A stretch of DNA of 64,000 nucleotides from Candidatus Pyrohabitans jungbluthii. GTDB taxonomy: Archaea; Hydrothermarchaeota; Hydrothermarchaeia; Hydrothermarchaeales; BMS3B. The position numbers were made by a program, and so were the translations under genes. Location: positions 186,001 through 250,000 of the forward strand of contig MTMD02000002.1 in the NCBI GenBank assembly GCA_002010065.2, in the 5' to 3' direction. Under the pieces are notes generated by a model. That model was given only the letters and a program-made list of their open reading frames with translations. It was not told where the DNA came from and did not search any database. This document shows positions 26,964-36,593 of the stretch, one piece after another. Positions within the stretch are counted from its first letter, which is position 1, and the number at the start of each line of letters is the position of its first letter.

Positions 26964-27431
26964 ATGGTCAAGATCAGCGTGGGAAGCAAGGAGGAGTGCA
27001 CTTGGGAGCTGCCAGATGAGCTTTACTACCATCCTAAGGACCACATATGGGCGAAGGTGGAAGGTGACCTTGTGCGCGTGGGTTTAGATGCCTTTGGCGC
27101 CTATGCCGCGGGCAGAATTCAACAGCTGAGAACATTTCCAAAGGGCAGGCAGGTGCGCAAGGACCAGGCGTTTGGAAACTTGGAGAGCGGGAAGTTTATA
27201 GGCCCCCTTCGCGCGCCTGTGGCGGGGGAGATAGTGGAGATAAATCAGGAGGTTGTGAGCAACCCCAGCAAGATTAACGACTCACCCTACGAGGCGTGGA
27301 TTGCTGTAATAAAACCTACAAACCTTGAGGAGGATCTCAAAGACCTTCCCCATGGCGAAGAGGGAATAAAAGCCTGGATGGAGAAGGAGATAGAGGAGTA
27401 CAAGAAGAAAGAGGTCCTCAAGTGCGACTGA
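26964..27431 (+). CDS. GcvH-like lipoyl-carrier protein
   Basis: A 155-residue protein with the H-protein fold: YYHPKDHIWAKVEGDLVRVGLDAFGAYAAG at the N-terminus, the lipoyl-lysine segment GNLESGKFIGPLRAPVAGEIVEIN (read in parts, Lys about 77) and WIAVIKP near 115. H-proteins shuttle the aminomethyl group in glycine cleavage, and relatives act as lipoate carriers in other redox systems. No gcvT, gcvP or lipoate-attachment gene is nearby, so its role is open. AGGAGGT lies seven bases before the ATG. A hairpin and T tract end the gene. Confidence 0.85.
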   Translation: MVKISVGSKEECTWELPDELYYHPKDHIWAKVEGDLVRVGLDAFGAYAAGRIQQLRTFPKGRQVRKDQAFGNLESGKFIGPLRAPVAGEIVEINQEVVSNPSKINDSPYEAWIAVIKPTNLEEDLKDLPHGEEGIKAWMEKEIEEYKKKEVLKCD

Positions 27432-27433
27432 AA

Positions 27434-27462
27434 GGGGTAGCGCCCTTTTAGCTACCCTTTTA
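27434..27462 (+). terminator. Intrinsic-type terminator after the gcvH-like gene
   Basis: GGGTAGC (27435-27441) pairs with GCTACCC (27451-27457) around a nine-base loop, and TTTTAT follows. Adjacent A and T residues can extend the stem. It separates the gcvH-like gene from alaX. Confidence 0.7.
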
Positions 27463-27505
27463 TCTGCGCGCCCCCGTTTAGCATCCTCTACTAGTGGCGA
27501 TTCCA

Positions 27506-28231
27506 ATGACAGAGCTTCTCTATCTCAAGGACAGCTACCTGCACACCTTTGAGGCGAGGGTGCTTCGAGGAGACGCTAGCAAGGTTGTGTTGGACCGCAC
27601 GGCCTTTTACCCCGAGGGTGGGGGACAGCCCACAGATACAGGCACTCTTATTTATGAGGGTGAGCGCTACCAGGTTTACAAAGTGAAGCGCGAGGGTGGC
27701 GAAGTGGTACACTACTGCGAGGGCGCAGAGCTTAAGGAGGGTGATGTGGTCAGAGGCGAAATCGACTGGCAGAGACGCTATACCTTCATGCGCTACCACA
27801 CTGCGCTGCATATCTTAGCGAAGGTGCTCTTCGACGAGTTTGGCGCCGTTGTGACTGGCAACCAGATTGGCCTAGAGAAGTCGCGCATGGACTTCGACGT
27901 GGCAAACTTTGACCGCTCTGTTCTGCCAGAGATTGAAGCAAAAGCGAACGAGGCAATCGCTCAAGGGCATGAGGTGAAGATATACACCCTGCCTAGAGAG
28001 GAGGCTTTTGAGAGGGTTAACCCAAGAAAGACCCGCATAGATCTAATCCCCAAGAGCATTCGCGAGATTCGCCTTGTGGAAATCGTCGGCTACGATATAG
28101 ACGCCTGCGGAGGTACGCATGTAGCGAACACCCGCGAAATAGGAGGTATAAAGATAAACAGCTTCAAGAGCAAGGGAAAGAGGAACAAGCGCATAGAGGT
28201 GGTGCTCAGCAAGAGTTCGCAAGGTGATTAA
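27506..28231 (+). CDS. alaX: Alanyl-tRNA editing hydrolase AlaX
   Basis: Free-standing editing domain that hydrolyses Ser-tRNA(Ala) (or Gly-tRNA(Ala)). Zinc ligands are in RYHTALHIL (HxxxH, about residue 92) and in CGGTHVANT (about 195), as in the AlaRS editing domain; N-terminal FYPEGGGQPTDTG is the glycine-rich motif. 241 residues, medium AlaX size. Start ATG 27506 matches the usual MTELLYL opening; a GTG four codons earlier (27494) is possible. Confidence 0.9.
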   Translation: MTELLYLKDSYLHTFEARVLRGDASKVVLDRTAFYPEGGGQPTDTGTLIYEGERYQVYKVKREGGEVVHYCEGAELKEGDVVRGEIDWQRRYTFMRYHTALHILAKVLFDEFGAVVTGNQIGLEKSRMDFDVANFDRSVLPEIEAKANEAIAQGHEVKIYTLPREEAFERVNPRKTRIDLIPKSIREIRLVEIVGYDIDACGGTHVANTREIGGIKINSFKSKGKRNKRIEVVLSKSSQGD

Positions 28232-28285
28232 GCGCAGGGAGGATACTCAGCAAAGTTTTTAAACGCCCCTTGCAAACAACTTACG

Positions 28286-29179
28286 ATGAATTTCCAACGC
28301 GAAAAGATTCCAAGAAAGAAAATAATACTTTCTTTTTTACTTGCTTTTGTAATCCTATATTTGATAATATCCAATATCTCCATAGATTTGCTGCTATCAT
28401 ACTTAAAGAATGTAAACCCGGTGTTGTATGTTTCTGGATTTGTGGCTTTCTACTTTTCAATATTTGTTAGAGGCATTCGCTGGAAATATCTCTTAGACAG
28501 AGTAAATATTCCATTAACATTATGGACAAACCTTAAGGTATATTTTCTTTCATGGTTCTTCAACTGTATTTTTCCGGCAAAAATGGGTGATATTTACCGT
28601 GGATACTATGTGAAATCCCACTTCTCAAAAATTATTGGCAGGATATTTTTAGAGAGAGTTGTGGATGTTTCTACGCTTATATTTCTGGTGGTCATTACTT
28701 CATTTTTATACCTTAAAAAAATACCCCATATTCTCTCCCGCCCCATGGAAATCGGAGTTTTACTTTCAATCGCAGCTATTTTGGCTATAATTGCAATTAG
28801 ACGTGTTTCATTATCGAGGAGATTCTTTATAGCATTTAAAGAGGGAGCATCTGTCAACCGGGGGGAGATACCTGTAATACTTGCGTTATCATTTCTCATC
28901 TGGATTTTGGAGTCTACACGGCTTTTCTTTGTGGCGGACGCTACCGGGATAGAGCTAAGTTTTGGTGTGGCTATTTTCATCGCCCTAGCAGCGTCTCTGC
29001 TCACGGCCTTTCCTACACCAGCAGGCTTAGGTGCTGTGGAGCTTGGAATCGCTGGCCTGCTTATCCTCTTTGGCATAGAAAAGGAGGTTGCCATCTCCAT
29101 TGCCCTGCTGGATAGATTAATAAGCTACTGGAGCATACTTGTGTTCGGTGGTATACTTTATGCGGCCAAAGGGAGATAG
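28286..29179 (+). CDS. Multi-pass flippase-like / LPG-synthase-type membrane protein (UPF0104)
   Basis: Integral membrane protein of 297 residues with about eight hydrophobic helices and the family motifs FVRGIRWKYLL (about 60-72), NCIFPAKMGDIYRGYYV (about 93-110), RIFLERVVD and PTPAGLGAVE (about 237-247). This family holds lipid-linked sugar flippase candidates, AglD-associated proteins and phosphatidylglycerol lysyltransferase membrane domains. It opens the AT-rich glycan island. The GT2 gene overlaps its last 20 bases, which fits a dolichol-linked sugar pathway. Confidence 0.8.
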   Translation: MNFQREKIPRKKIILSFLLAFVILYLIISNISIDLLLSYLKNVNPVLYVSGFVAFYFSIFVRGIRWKYLLDRVNIPLTLWTNLKVYFLSWFFNCIFPAKMGDIYRGYYVKSHFSKIIGRIFLERVVDVSTLIFLVVITSFLYLKKIPHILSRPMEIGVLLSIAAILAIIAIRRVSLSRRFFIAFKEGASVNRGEIPVILALSFLIWILESTRLFFVADATGIELSFGVAIFIALAASLLTAFPTPAGLGAVELGIAGLLILFGIEKEVAISIALLDRLISYWSILVFGGILYAAKGR

Positions 29180-29864
29180 CTTTTCTCTGGTAATCCCCGC
29201 TTACAACGAGGAGAAGAGAATAGAAGATGTTCTGAAGGCTTATAAGGACGTGGCTGATGAAGTGATTGTGGTAGCAAACGGTTGTACCGATGCAACCGTT
29301 GAAATAGTAGGTAAATTCTCTAAGAAATACCCGAATATCAAGCTCGTGGTGTTTGAAGAAAAGCTTGGCAAGGGTGGTGCGGTTATTGAGGGGTTTAAAA
29401 AGGCTTCTCATAGCATCGTCGGCTTCGTGGATTCCGACCTTTCAGTGCCCCCAGAGGAGCTGAGGCGTTTGGTCAGAATACTTAAAAAAAGCGGAGAGTT
29501 TGCAGGGGTGATAGGAAGTAGACGTGCGGAAGGTTCTGAGATTGTTATCAAGCAGCCATTTTTCAGGAGATTGTCGAGTAGAATCTTCAATTTGCTTGTG
29601 AGAACACTTTTTGGATTGAAATTCAAAGATACCCAGTGCGGGGCTAAGATATTTAGAAAATCTGCCATAGATGCTGTAATCGATTCTATTTATACCAAAG
29701 GCTATGAGTTCGATGTTGAGCTTCTGTGGAAGCTTGATAAGAAGGGTTTTGTGATTAAAGAAGTGGGTATTAGATGGAGACATTCCGGAGAATCAAAATT
29801 CAGACTTTCTTATGGTCCAGAGATGCTCATAAATTTATTGAGAATACGTTTTTTCAGTAAATAG
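29160..29864 (+). CDS. Family 2 glycosyltransferase, dolichyl-phosphate sugar synthase type
   Basis: Cytoplasmic GT-A enzyme of 234 residues: LVIPAYNEEKRIEDVL at the N-terminus, VVANGCTD, GKGGAVIEGF, the metal-binding FVDSDLSVPP (about 88-97) and the later DTQCGAKIF with YEFDVELLWK. These motifs match dolichyl-phosphate glucose/mannose synthases. No C-terminal membrane helix is present. ATG 29160 lies inside the end of the flippase-like gene, so the two are translationally coupled. The end overlaps the convergent gene to the right by 55 bases. Confidence 0.85.
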   Translation: MRPKGDSFSLVIPAYNEEKRIEDVLKAYKDVADEVIVVANGCTDATVEIVGKFSKKYPNIKLVVFEEKLGKGGAVIEGFKKASHSIVGFVDSDLSVPPEELRRLVRILKKSGEFAGVIGSRRAEGSEIVIKQPFFRRLSSRIFNLLVRTLFGLKFKDTQCGAKIFRKSAIDAVIDSIYTKGYEFDVELLWKLDKKGFVIKEVGIRWRHSGESKFRLSYGPEMLINLLRIRFFSK

Positions 29865-31429
29865 CCAACAAGAGCGAAAGCTGAAAAAATCGAGATAATC
29901 TTAGCCAACCGCCTAATCAGGGTATCCTCAAAGCTTATGTAGATTCTGTTGTAGCCCTCGGGTACGTAAAATGTGATTAGCCCACTCTCATCAGGATAGA
30001 GCATTGCCTTTGCACCATTAATTTCCACCTCCCAGCCGGGGAAGTAGAATATTGGGAGGGTGATGTTCTGCGCCTGTGTAAAGTTGCCCTCCATGTAGTA
30101 GCGGTTGCATCCCACAGGTGCGGCATCGAAAGGCCATGGGATTCTATCTCTCTGCCTCAGTTCTGAGTAATTGCTGACCCACCTTGGGAGGAGCTCATTC
30201 TCTCCTACAGTAGTTTTAGGTCCGATTTTCTTGACATACTGATAGTTGTACAATGCCAGCTTCTCATCTTGTACTGGAAGTATGAATAGAACTGGTATTG
30301 AATATAGAATAAAAATTATTCCAAAGAGTAGTGCAAAAACTTTTATCTCTCTCCCCCCTCTAAAGATTGTGAGGAAGGCAGCTGAAAGAAAAGATGCCGC
30401 GAAGGAAGCAATCAAAAGAAATCGCCATGGAAAAAGAACAAAATCAAAAAATGGTATAATATCCCATAAAATTTTTGACTGGTGTAGTGAAAAGAATATG
30501 GATATCAAAAGAGTTGACGTAAAATAGGCAATGTATCGTTTAAGATTTTTATTGCCCTTGTATAATAAGTATAGGGCTAACAGTGAGAATATTACATGGA
30601 TATCGCCGATTTGAAAGCTCATCCCATCTCCGGGGCCTGGTACACTTAACCCAAAACCCCATCTTTTTTCGAAGAGCTGGGAAAAATAAACAAAGTGGTC
30701 AGCATAATTAAATGTGGGGTTTGGATATAAGTATCTAAATTCTGCTATCGCCGGCAGCCAATAGAAGGCGCTTAGTCCCAGTCCGAGTAAAAGAAAAGCT
30801 GTGGTTTTCAGTCGTTCTTTCTGAAGCAACACGAAAAGAAAGATAAAGGGCGTTGAAATAAAGGCTGGAATGTTGTGGGTAAGTATAAGGAGTGCATAAG
30901 ACAAGGATATCAAAGGATAATACTCTGCTCTACTATTCGCCTTGAGGATGGAATAAAACACTAGCGGGAGAAATATAAAAGTGAGAAATTCAGGCAAGGC
31001 GCCTCTAACATAGGCGTCGAGGAGATGGTAGGGGGCGTAAATGTAGGCAACCGCCGCGACGATAGCTGGTGCTTCTCCCAGAATCTCCCTTGCAAAAAGA
31101 AACATTGCTATGCCAGAGAGCACAAAGCCAGCAATGAAGGTAGCGACTATCGCCTCAGGAAAGTCAACGCCAAGAATGTGAAAGACCTCTGCAAAGTAAT
31201 AGGTAAAGGGAGAATAGTAGTTAAAAAGAGGCATGCCATAACCATGCGCCAATTCCTGTATCCAGCGAGGGTAGAAGCAGCCTTCTCTTAGAGCATTGTC
31301 AAAGAGAATAAGCCTATCCAAATGAAAAAAAGTATCATGACTATAAAAGAATCTTATTCCCATAAATGGCTTCACAGCAAAAATAGCTGCGATTGCTGCG
31401 ACAATAGCAGATTTGTATGTCTCCTTCAT
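29810..31429 (-). CDS. Large multi-pass membrane protein, PTPS-related / GT-C-like
   Basis: A 539-residue protein with about 11-12 membrane helices and a C-terminal extracytoplasmic part of about 120 residues. The first loop has FFYSHDTFFHLDRLILFDNALREG (read in parts, aspartates near residues 32 and 38), then PRWIQELAHGYGMPLFNYYSP. These are marks of the membrane family annotated '6-pyruvoyl-tetrahydropterin synthase-related', which has a GT-C-like architecture. A lipid-linked sugar transferase role is an inference. AT-rich, as its neighbours. Convergent with the GT2 gene. Confidence 0.7.
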   Translation of the reverse strand: MKETYKSAIVAAIAAIFAVKPFMGIRFFYSHDTFFHLDRLILFDNALREGCFYPRWIQELAHGYGMPLFNYYSPFTYYFAEVFHILGVDFPEAIVATFIAGFVLSGIAMFLFAREILGEAPAIVAAVAYIYAPYHLLDAYVRGALPEFLTFIFLPLVFYSILKANSRAEYYPLISLSYALLILTHNIPAFISTPFIFLFVLLQKERLKTTAFLLLGLGLSAFYWLPAIAEFRYLYPNPTFNYADHFVYFSQLFEKRWGFGLSVPGPGDGMSFQIGDIHVIFSLLALYLLYKGNKNLKRYIAYFTSTLLISIFFSLHQSKILWDIIPFFDFVLFPWRFLLIASFAASFLSAAFLTIFRGGREIKVFALLFGIIFILYSIPVLFILPVQDEKLALYNYQYVKKIGPKTTVGENELLPRWVSNYSELRQRDRIPWPFDAAPVGCNRYYMEGNFTQAQNITLPIFYFPGWEVEINGAKAMLYPDESGLITFYVPEGYNRIYISFEDTLIRRLAKIISIFSAFALVGYLLKKRILNKFMSISGP

Positions 31430-31439
31430 TCCCGCCCAC

Positions 31440-32867
31440 CTAGCGATCTCTTAGGTAAATTACAGAGACGTTATCAACGTATATCCTTCTCCAAGAGGTA
31501 CTCTCATTAAGGTACAAATCTAAAGCAGTATCTTTATGAATTAGTATTAAAGAAATATTGTATTTTTTCAGTATTTCAGGCGCCTCAGGTTTTAAACTCT
31601 TCACTTTGTAGTACTCCTCGATGAAATCACCATATAGGTCTGCTCTTCCATCCACAAATACTTTATAGGTTGGGTAAAGGCTCCATATCAAATATCCACC
31701 CCACCCGTAGTTGTTGAACATGTTATATTTGCTTAATACCTCCTTATTCTGCAGAAGATATTCTGTAGCGTTCTTTGGAAATTTATCGTAAACTACAGGA
31801 GAATCTTCCAAATATTCCAAACTATTCACATAAAAATTGTATCCAAAGAGCGTTGTACCAATAAGAAGAAAAGCAATGGAGAAGGAAAGAGAAAAAGTTC
31901 TCAAAGCCGGTTGAGGAAGATTTAGCGAGGAAATCCTCTGTTCTACTAAAAGCTGGGCATACTTAAAGATTATCGGAACAACAACTAAAGCATAGATTGC
32001 CGTATTCCTAATGGCGAAGAGTCCAAGATGTGTGAATAGCAGGATCAGTACCATATCCAAAGCGTTTACCCCTTTTGAAAATGCTAGAACTATTATTGAA
32101 AGAAGCAGGACTCCCTCAAAAGCAGAGAAGGTGTGGAAGTTCGGTGATTGCCACTCCAAAATATACTTCGCATGCACACTTTCAGTGGCATATTGCAGGG
32201 GGTAGAGCAGAATTTCGTAGGTATTTGGATTTATTAGAGTTGCCGCTATAGATACAACTAGGATTTTGGACAGGTAGATGCCCTTTTTTCTATCGTGTAC
32301 CAGAGCGTTTAAGGTGTATAGGAAGAGTAAGAGTAAACCGAGTATGAAGCTTCCATGGAGATTGACCCAGATAATCATAATCAGGGGCATGCTCCAGAGA
32401 GTTTTTTTATCCCTTAGAATATAAAGGTCTAAGAGATAAATAGTTAGCGGGATGAACAAAAATATAAAAATTAGCGGTCTGCTAAGCCAGGAAACATGTG
32501 ATATCATCACTATGACTGCTATCGAGAAGACATTAAAGTATCCGTTTAAAAATAGTTGATTTCTTTTGTATATAATAAAAAATGACAGCATCAGCACAAA
32601 TGTCTTCAAAATTATGGGTCCATAAAATCCAAACAGCTTATAAGTAATGTAAAAAATTACCTGGGATAGCCACTCATGATTAGTCCAAGGTTCGCCTGCC
32701 TTCGTGTAGGAGAATATGTCTTTATCGGGTATATCCCAGCTCTGGTAAATTATCTCTCCAGTTTTAAGATGCCACCAGATGTCGTAATTTTTAATCGGTT
32801 GTAATGAGAGCAAGATTATTATAATAAATATTGCAACCGAAAGGATTTTCTGTGGAATCTTTTCCAT
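31440..32867 (-). CDS. Multi-pass membrane protein, GT-C-like
   Basis: About 475 residues with roughly ten membrane helices. The first extracytoplasmic loop carries NYDIWWHLKTGEIIY and WTNHEWLSQ (about residues 28-65), the D/WWH pattern of a family often annotated as glycosyltransferase-like membrane proteins, and the C-terminus is a soluble domain with NNYGWGGYLIWSLYPTYKVFVDGR. Probably an oligosaccharyl or polyprenyl-phosphate sugar transferase; no specific activity can be given. ATG 32867 is chosen for a GTGGTGA ribosome site about ten bases upstream. Confidence 0.65.
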   Translation of the reverse strand: MEKIPQKILSVAIFIIIILLSLQPIKNYDIWWHLKTGEIIYQSWDIPDKDIFSYTKAGEPWTNHEWLSQVIFYITYKLFGFYGPIILKTFVLMLSFFIIYKRNQLFLNGYFNVFSIAVIVMISHVSWLSRPLIFIFLFIPLTIYLLDLYILRDKKTLWSMPLIMIIWVNLHGSFILGLLLLFLYTLNALVHDRKKGIYLSKILVVSIAATLINPNTYEILLYPLQYATESVHAKYILEWQSPNFHTFSAFEGVLLLSIIVLAFSKGVNALDMVLILLFTHLGLFAIRNTAIYALVVVPIIFKYAQLLVEQRISSLNLPQPALRTFSLSFSIAFLLIGTTLFGYNFYVNSLEYLEDSPVVYDKFPKNATEYLLQNKEVLSKYNMFNNYGWGGYLIWSLYPTYKVFVDGRADLYGDFIEEYYKVKSLKPEAPEILKKYNISLILIHKDTALDLYLNESTSWRRIYVDNVSVIYLRDR

Positions 32868-32933
32868 ATTCAAGTTATCACCACGCTTCAATGATGGACA
32901 TGATTTATTTTTTATATCTTAAAAATATAAATT

Positions 32934-33845
32934 ATGAACCCAACCGCTTCGTATAATAATGGGAAAAATTTCTCTGGGAATAAATTTTGTATTGTGTTCC
33001 TCCTTCTAATAATTACATTCGGTGGATGCACTTATCCATCTGATAACTTTACAGGAAACGTTACGGGTGCAATAACTTTTGCGATTTATGGAGATAGCAG
33101 GGATAACTTCGAGATTCACAGGCAAATAGTTATGAAAATGCAGGAATACCATCCTCTTTTCGTCATACATACAGGAGATTTTGTAAATTCTGGAGATTCT
33201 ATATATGAGTGGAGGAAGTTCGAGGAGATAACCCAAGCATTAAAAATATACCCCACAGTAGGAAATCACGACTATCCCCTTGAAAATTACTTTAAAATAT
33301 TCGGAGTACCATCTTATTACTCTTTAGATTATGAATGCATCCATATGGTAAGTATCAATGCCTTTGAGAACTTATCTCCTGGAAGTCCTCAATATCGTTG
33401 GCTTGAAGAGGACCTAAATACCACTCCTCAATGGAAGTGGAAAATAGTCTTTCTTCATCTCCCTCCATATAGCTCGGGCAAACATGGTTCTAATATTTGG
33501 GTGCGTGAAAACTTAGTACCTCTCTTAGAAAAATACGCTGTCGACTTCGTCTTTTCAGGACATGACCACGGATATGAAAGGAGCTACCCGATTTTGGGAG
33601 GAGAGGTCAATGAGAGCGGTGTTGTGTACTTTGTGAGCGGCGGTGGAGGTGCAGATTTATATGGCTTTGGTTCCAATTGGTGGACAGCAAAGTCAAAAAG
33701 CACCCACCACTTTATTCTCGGTGAAGTCAACCTGACAATAGCGAGATTCATTGCTATTGATGCTCAAGGAAATGTTTTCGACATATATACCAAAGAGAGG
33801 GCGAAGCCCAGAGTTTTGTATACTATACCATATTGTAATGATTAA
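32934..33845 (+). CDS. Secreted lipoprotein metallophosphoesterase
   Basis: Calcineurin-like phosphoesterase of 303 residues. Signal segment FCIVFLLLIITFGGC ends at a lipobox cysteine (about residue 32). Metal-site motifs follow in order: IYGDSRDN, VIHTGDFVNSG, VGNHDYP, FLHLPPY and FSGHDHGYERSYP. The pattern resembles purple acid phosphatase-like enzymes acting outside the cell. It may remove phosphate from glycan or polyprenyl intermediates, given its position in the glycan island; this is inference. Divergent from the gene to its left. Confidence 0.85.
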   Translation: MNPTASYNNGKNFSGNKFCIVFLLLIITFGGCTYPSDNFTGNVTGAITFAIYGDSRDNFEIHRQIVMKMQEYHPLFVIHTGDFVNSGDSIYEWRKFEEITQALKIYPTVGNHDYPLENYFKIFGVPSYYSLDYECIHMVSINAFENLSPGSPQYRWLEEDLNTTPQWKWKIVFLHLPPYSSGKHGSNIWVRENLVPLLEKYAVDFVFSGHDHGYERSYPILGGEVNESGVVYFVSGGGGADLYGFGSNWWTAKSKSTHHFILGEVNLTIARFIAIDAQGNVFDIYTKERAKPRVLYTIPYCND

Positions 33846-35416
33846 TAATAATTTACTACTGCACCTAAAAGATGCGGATCCTTAAATATCATCCCAACAC
33901 TTTCGACAGCCAGATCATGTCTCATAAGCACCTCAATACTAACACCATTTTCTAGGATTTTAAAGTCTTTTACGCAAGGATGATTGGAGAGTTTATTTAT
34001 CTCTTGAGGGGTAACCTTCCTATTTAAAAAAATCACCACTGTTTTATTATCTCCAATTCTACCTGGGGAAACGCCATAAATCCCTCCATTGGAATTTCTA
34101 GCTGCTTTCACGAATTCCAAATTAATTATTTCCCCAAATTTAAATGGTTTATTTGAAGAGAAAGTACCAAATATGAAAGGGCCTTCTTTAAAAATTATCT
34201 TGATTTTAATCCCCTCAGATGAAAATATATTCTCAATTTCTTCTTGGGTTGAAGTTTCAAGAGCAGGAGAATATATGGTAGCATTCCAGACTCTACTCGA
34301 TACTATGCCATAATTTCTAAATCCTTTATACATAATTAAAAAACCTAAGGAAGATGCAGTAACTAACAGAACAATTAAGCATGCGGCGATTCTTATGCGT
34401 AATTTTTTATTTGCTGTCTGGAATGATTTAAAAAGCAGAAAGATAGACAGAATCGTTGGAAATAATAGCAGTGCCTGTGGATTGTTACTATTATCATATG
34501 CTGGAATTTTAAGTAGGACAATTGTGTAAATAACTAAAAGAAAAGGAAGTGTTGAAAATAAGTAAATTAGCGGTATCGAAAGCCAATTTTTTATATTTTC
34601 TTTTTTTGATATTAGGTACACCAAGAATGATAAGTAGGCTCCCAAACTGGCATATGAAAAGGATGTGAAAATTCCTCCATCAATAGATGTTACAAATATC
34701 CCAAAAGCGGGCACAGAGAGGACAAAGTAATGGGTAATGCCATATTCGCTGAGTGTCATATAACCAAGAATAACCCACAGTAAGAAGGACATTATAAGCA
34801 ATACCGCAGTAGCTTTATATACCTCTCCGGGGATAACGTGTGTCCACTCTAGAAAATCCACATTGAAAATTCCGTTGAGATAAAGCATGTCAAGGGCATA
34901 GGCAAGGGTTGGCTTTAATAGATGATGATGAAGCCAGGAATTTGGAGCACTATAACTTAATGAATTTATGGGAATTAAAAATTCTGCAGAATTCGGCAAT
35001 GCACGTGATTCTAATTCATGTTTAAACAAAAAAAATCCAACACCATAAAGCACAAGGTTAGGGAAGAGATATAGTAACATTAAATTTATAGGATTTCCGA
35101 TTCGGATTTCTATCTTTAGTTTATAGGTTATGGATCTTATAAATAAAGGAATTAGAATGAAAATAAAGAAAAACGAAATTTTTAGGCCACTAGATCCGCC
35201 AAAATATGGATACAGGACCATTTGTATGTAGTAAGCTGCCTTAACATCTAGATTAGTTATAATTGCCAGTATCATAACGGATAGAGTCGAAATAAGAATA
35301 AATTTTCCTGACTTAGATGTTTCCTCCATGTTCAATTTAACCCAAATCAATAAGCGCTGAAGTTGTTTTATCACACTTAGTGAAATCAACAATACCCAAT
35401 TTAAAATTTTCCGCAC
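33842..35416 (-). CDS. Large multi-pass membrane protein of unknown function
   Basis: Not recognised. 524 residues, about ten membrane helices to residue 370, then a soluble C-terminal domain of about 150 residues with alternating beta/alpha pattern. Overall plan matches the other GT-C-like proteins of this island, and WLHHHLLKPTLAYALD (about 160) could be the acceptor-side loop. An internal ATG at 35329 (MEETSKSG) is an alternative start that would drop an N-terminal 29 residues which is itself hydrophobic. Very AT-rich. Convergent with the phosphoesterase gene by four bases. Confidence 0.6.
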   Translation of the reverse strand: MRKILNWVLLISLSVIKQLQRLLIWVKLNMEETSKSGKFILISTLSVMILAIITNLDVKAAYYIQMVLYPYFGGSSGLKISFFFIFILIPLFIRSITYKLKIEIRIGNPINLMLLYLFPNLVLYGVGFFLFKHELESRALPNSAEFLIPINSLSYSAPNSWLHHHLLKPTLAYALDMLYLNGIFNVDFLEWTHVIPGEVYKATAVLLIMSFLLWVILGYMTLSEYGITHYFVLSVPAFGIFVTSIDGGIFTSFSYASLGAYLSFLVYLISKKENIKNWLSIPLIYLFSTLPFLLVIYTIVLLKIPAYDNSNNPQALLLFPTILSIFLLFKSFQTANKKLRIRIAACLIVLLVTASSLGFLIMYKGFRNYGIVSSRVWNATIYSPALETSTQEEIENIFSSEGIKIKIIFKEGPFIFGTFSSNKPFKFGEIINLEFVKAARNSNGGIYGVSPGRIGDNKTVVIFLNRKVTPQEINKLSNHPCVKDFKILENGVSIEVLMRHDLAVESVGMIFKDPHLLGAVVNYY

Positions 35417-35497
35417 TCTTGTTCATTATCTGAAAGGAAAATTCATATATCTGCAATATTATATGAAATGCCATAACTCACAAAGGAGTAAGATAAA

Positions 35498-36394
35498 ATG
35501 CTAAAAGAACTCATAATTTCGATGAGACCACAGCAATGGTATAAGAACTTAGTTTTATTTGTTGGTATTGTATTCTCCTTAAATCTCTTAAACTTTCAGA
35601 AATGGTTTGATGTAATTTCTGCATTTATTATATTTTGCATACTTTCCGGGAGTGAGTACATTATTAATGACATTTTAGACATAGAAAAGGATAGGAAGCA
35701 TCCCAAAAAGAGGAACAGACCAATTGCTTCAGGAGAGTTAAAAGTATCTCATGCTCTGTTATTTGCGGTAATATTGATTTTTGTAGGGGTATTGGGCGCC
35801 TATTTAATAAATATGTTATTTTTTGCAGTTTCAATAGCATATATTCTGTTAATCCTCTCATATTCGATGTTTCTGAAAAATATCATAATAGTTGATTTGC
35901 TGGTTATTTCTATTGGCTTTGTCATAAGAGCAGTTGCCGGATGCCTAGCTATAAATGTATTTATTTCTCCTTGGCTAATAATTTGTGCTTTTTTACTGGC
36001 TTTATTTTTAGCACTTTGTAAAAGGAGGCATGAATTGACATTACTTGGAGAAGAAGCTAGAAATCACCGTAAAATTCTTGGAGAATATTCGTCTAAAATG
36101 CTTGATCAGATGATTAATATCACTACTGCTGCATTAATCATGTCATATTTCTTATACACCTTTCTTGCAGATAATATTTGGATGATGATAACAATTCCTT
36201 TGGTATTATACGGTCTTTTCAGATATATGTTTTTGGTTTATGTAAAGAACATTGGGGGAGAACCGGAAATGCTGTTTAAGGATAAAGGAATGTTGATTAG
36301 TATAATTTTGTGGGTTGTTTTAGTTGTTATGATACTCTATGGTGCTCATTATGGAGTTTTAAGCATGGATTTGTACAGTTTAACAAAAACTTGA
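35498..36394 (+). CDS. UbiA-family prenyltransferase, decaprenyl-phosphate phosphoribosyltransferase-like
   Basis: Membrane prenyltransferase of 298 residues and about nine helices. The first aspartate-rich motif is NDILDIEKDRKHPKKRNRPIASGE (described in two parts: NDILDIEKD at about 57-65 and HPKKRNRPIASGE just after). The opening SMRPQQWYKNLVLF and the later LCKRRHEL match the subfamily of mycobacterial Rv3806c, which moves phosphoribose from PRPP to decaprenyl phosphate. It would thus supply a polyprenyl-phosphoryl pentose donor for the cell-surface glycan. The substrate assignment is inference from motif likeness. Confidence 0.8.
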   Translation: MLKELIISMRPQQWYKNLVLFVGIVFSLNLLNFQKWFDVISAFIIFCILSGSEYIINDILDIEKDRKHPKKRNRPIASGELKVSHALLFAVILIFVGVLGAYLINMLFFAVSIAYILLILSYSMFLKNIIIVDLLVISIGFVIRAVAGCLAINVFISPWLIICAFLLALFLALCKRRHELTLLGEEARNHRKILGEYSSKMLDQMINITTAALIMSYFLYTFLADNIWMMITIPLVLYGLFRYMFLVYVKNIGGEPEMLFKDKGMLISIILWVVLVVMILYGAHYGVLSMDLYSLTKT

Positions 36395-36593
36395 AAACTA
36401 TGATGATAAATCTGTTCCACCTATGGTAGAAATGTTCTATTTTTATCCTTAACACTGGGAGGTTTAAAAAAAGTTGGAGCGGTTTCCTTTAACTCTTGGG
36501 ATAATCTGTATTTTTATATTGAAAGTGCTAAATGAAAAATTTGGATATACACGAACATGGTAGTTGAATGTTTTAATAAAGGCTATATTATAA

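Noticed and set aside
27494-27505. GTG at 27494 as alaX start
   Set aside because: It adds four residues not typical of the family, although a leaderless fit cannot be fully excluded.
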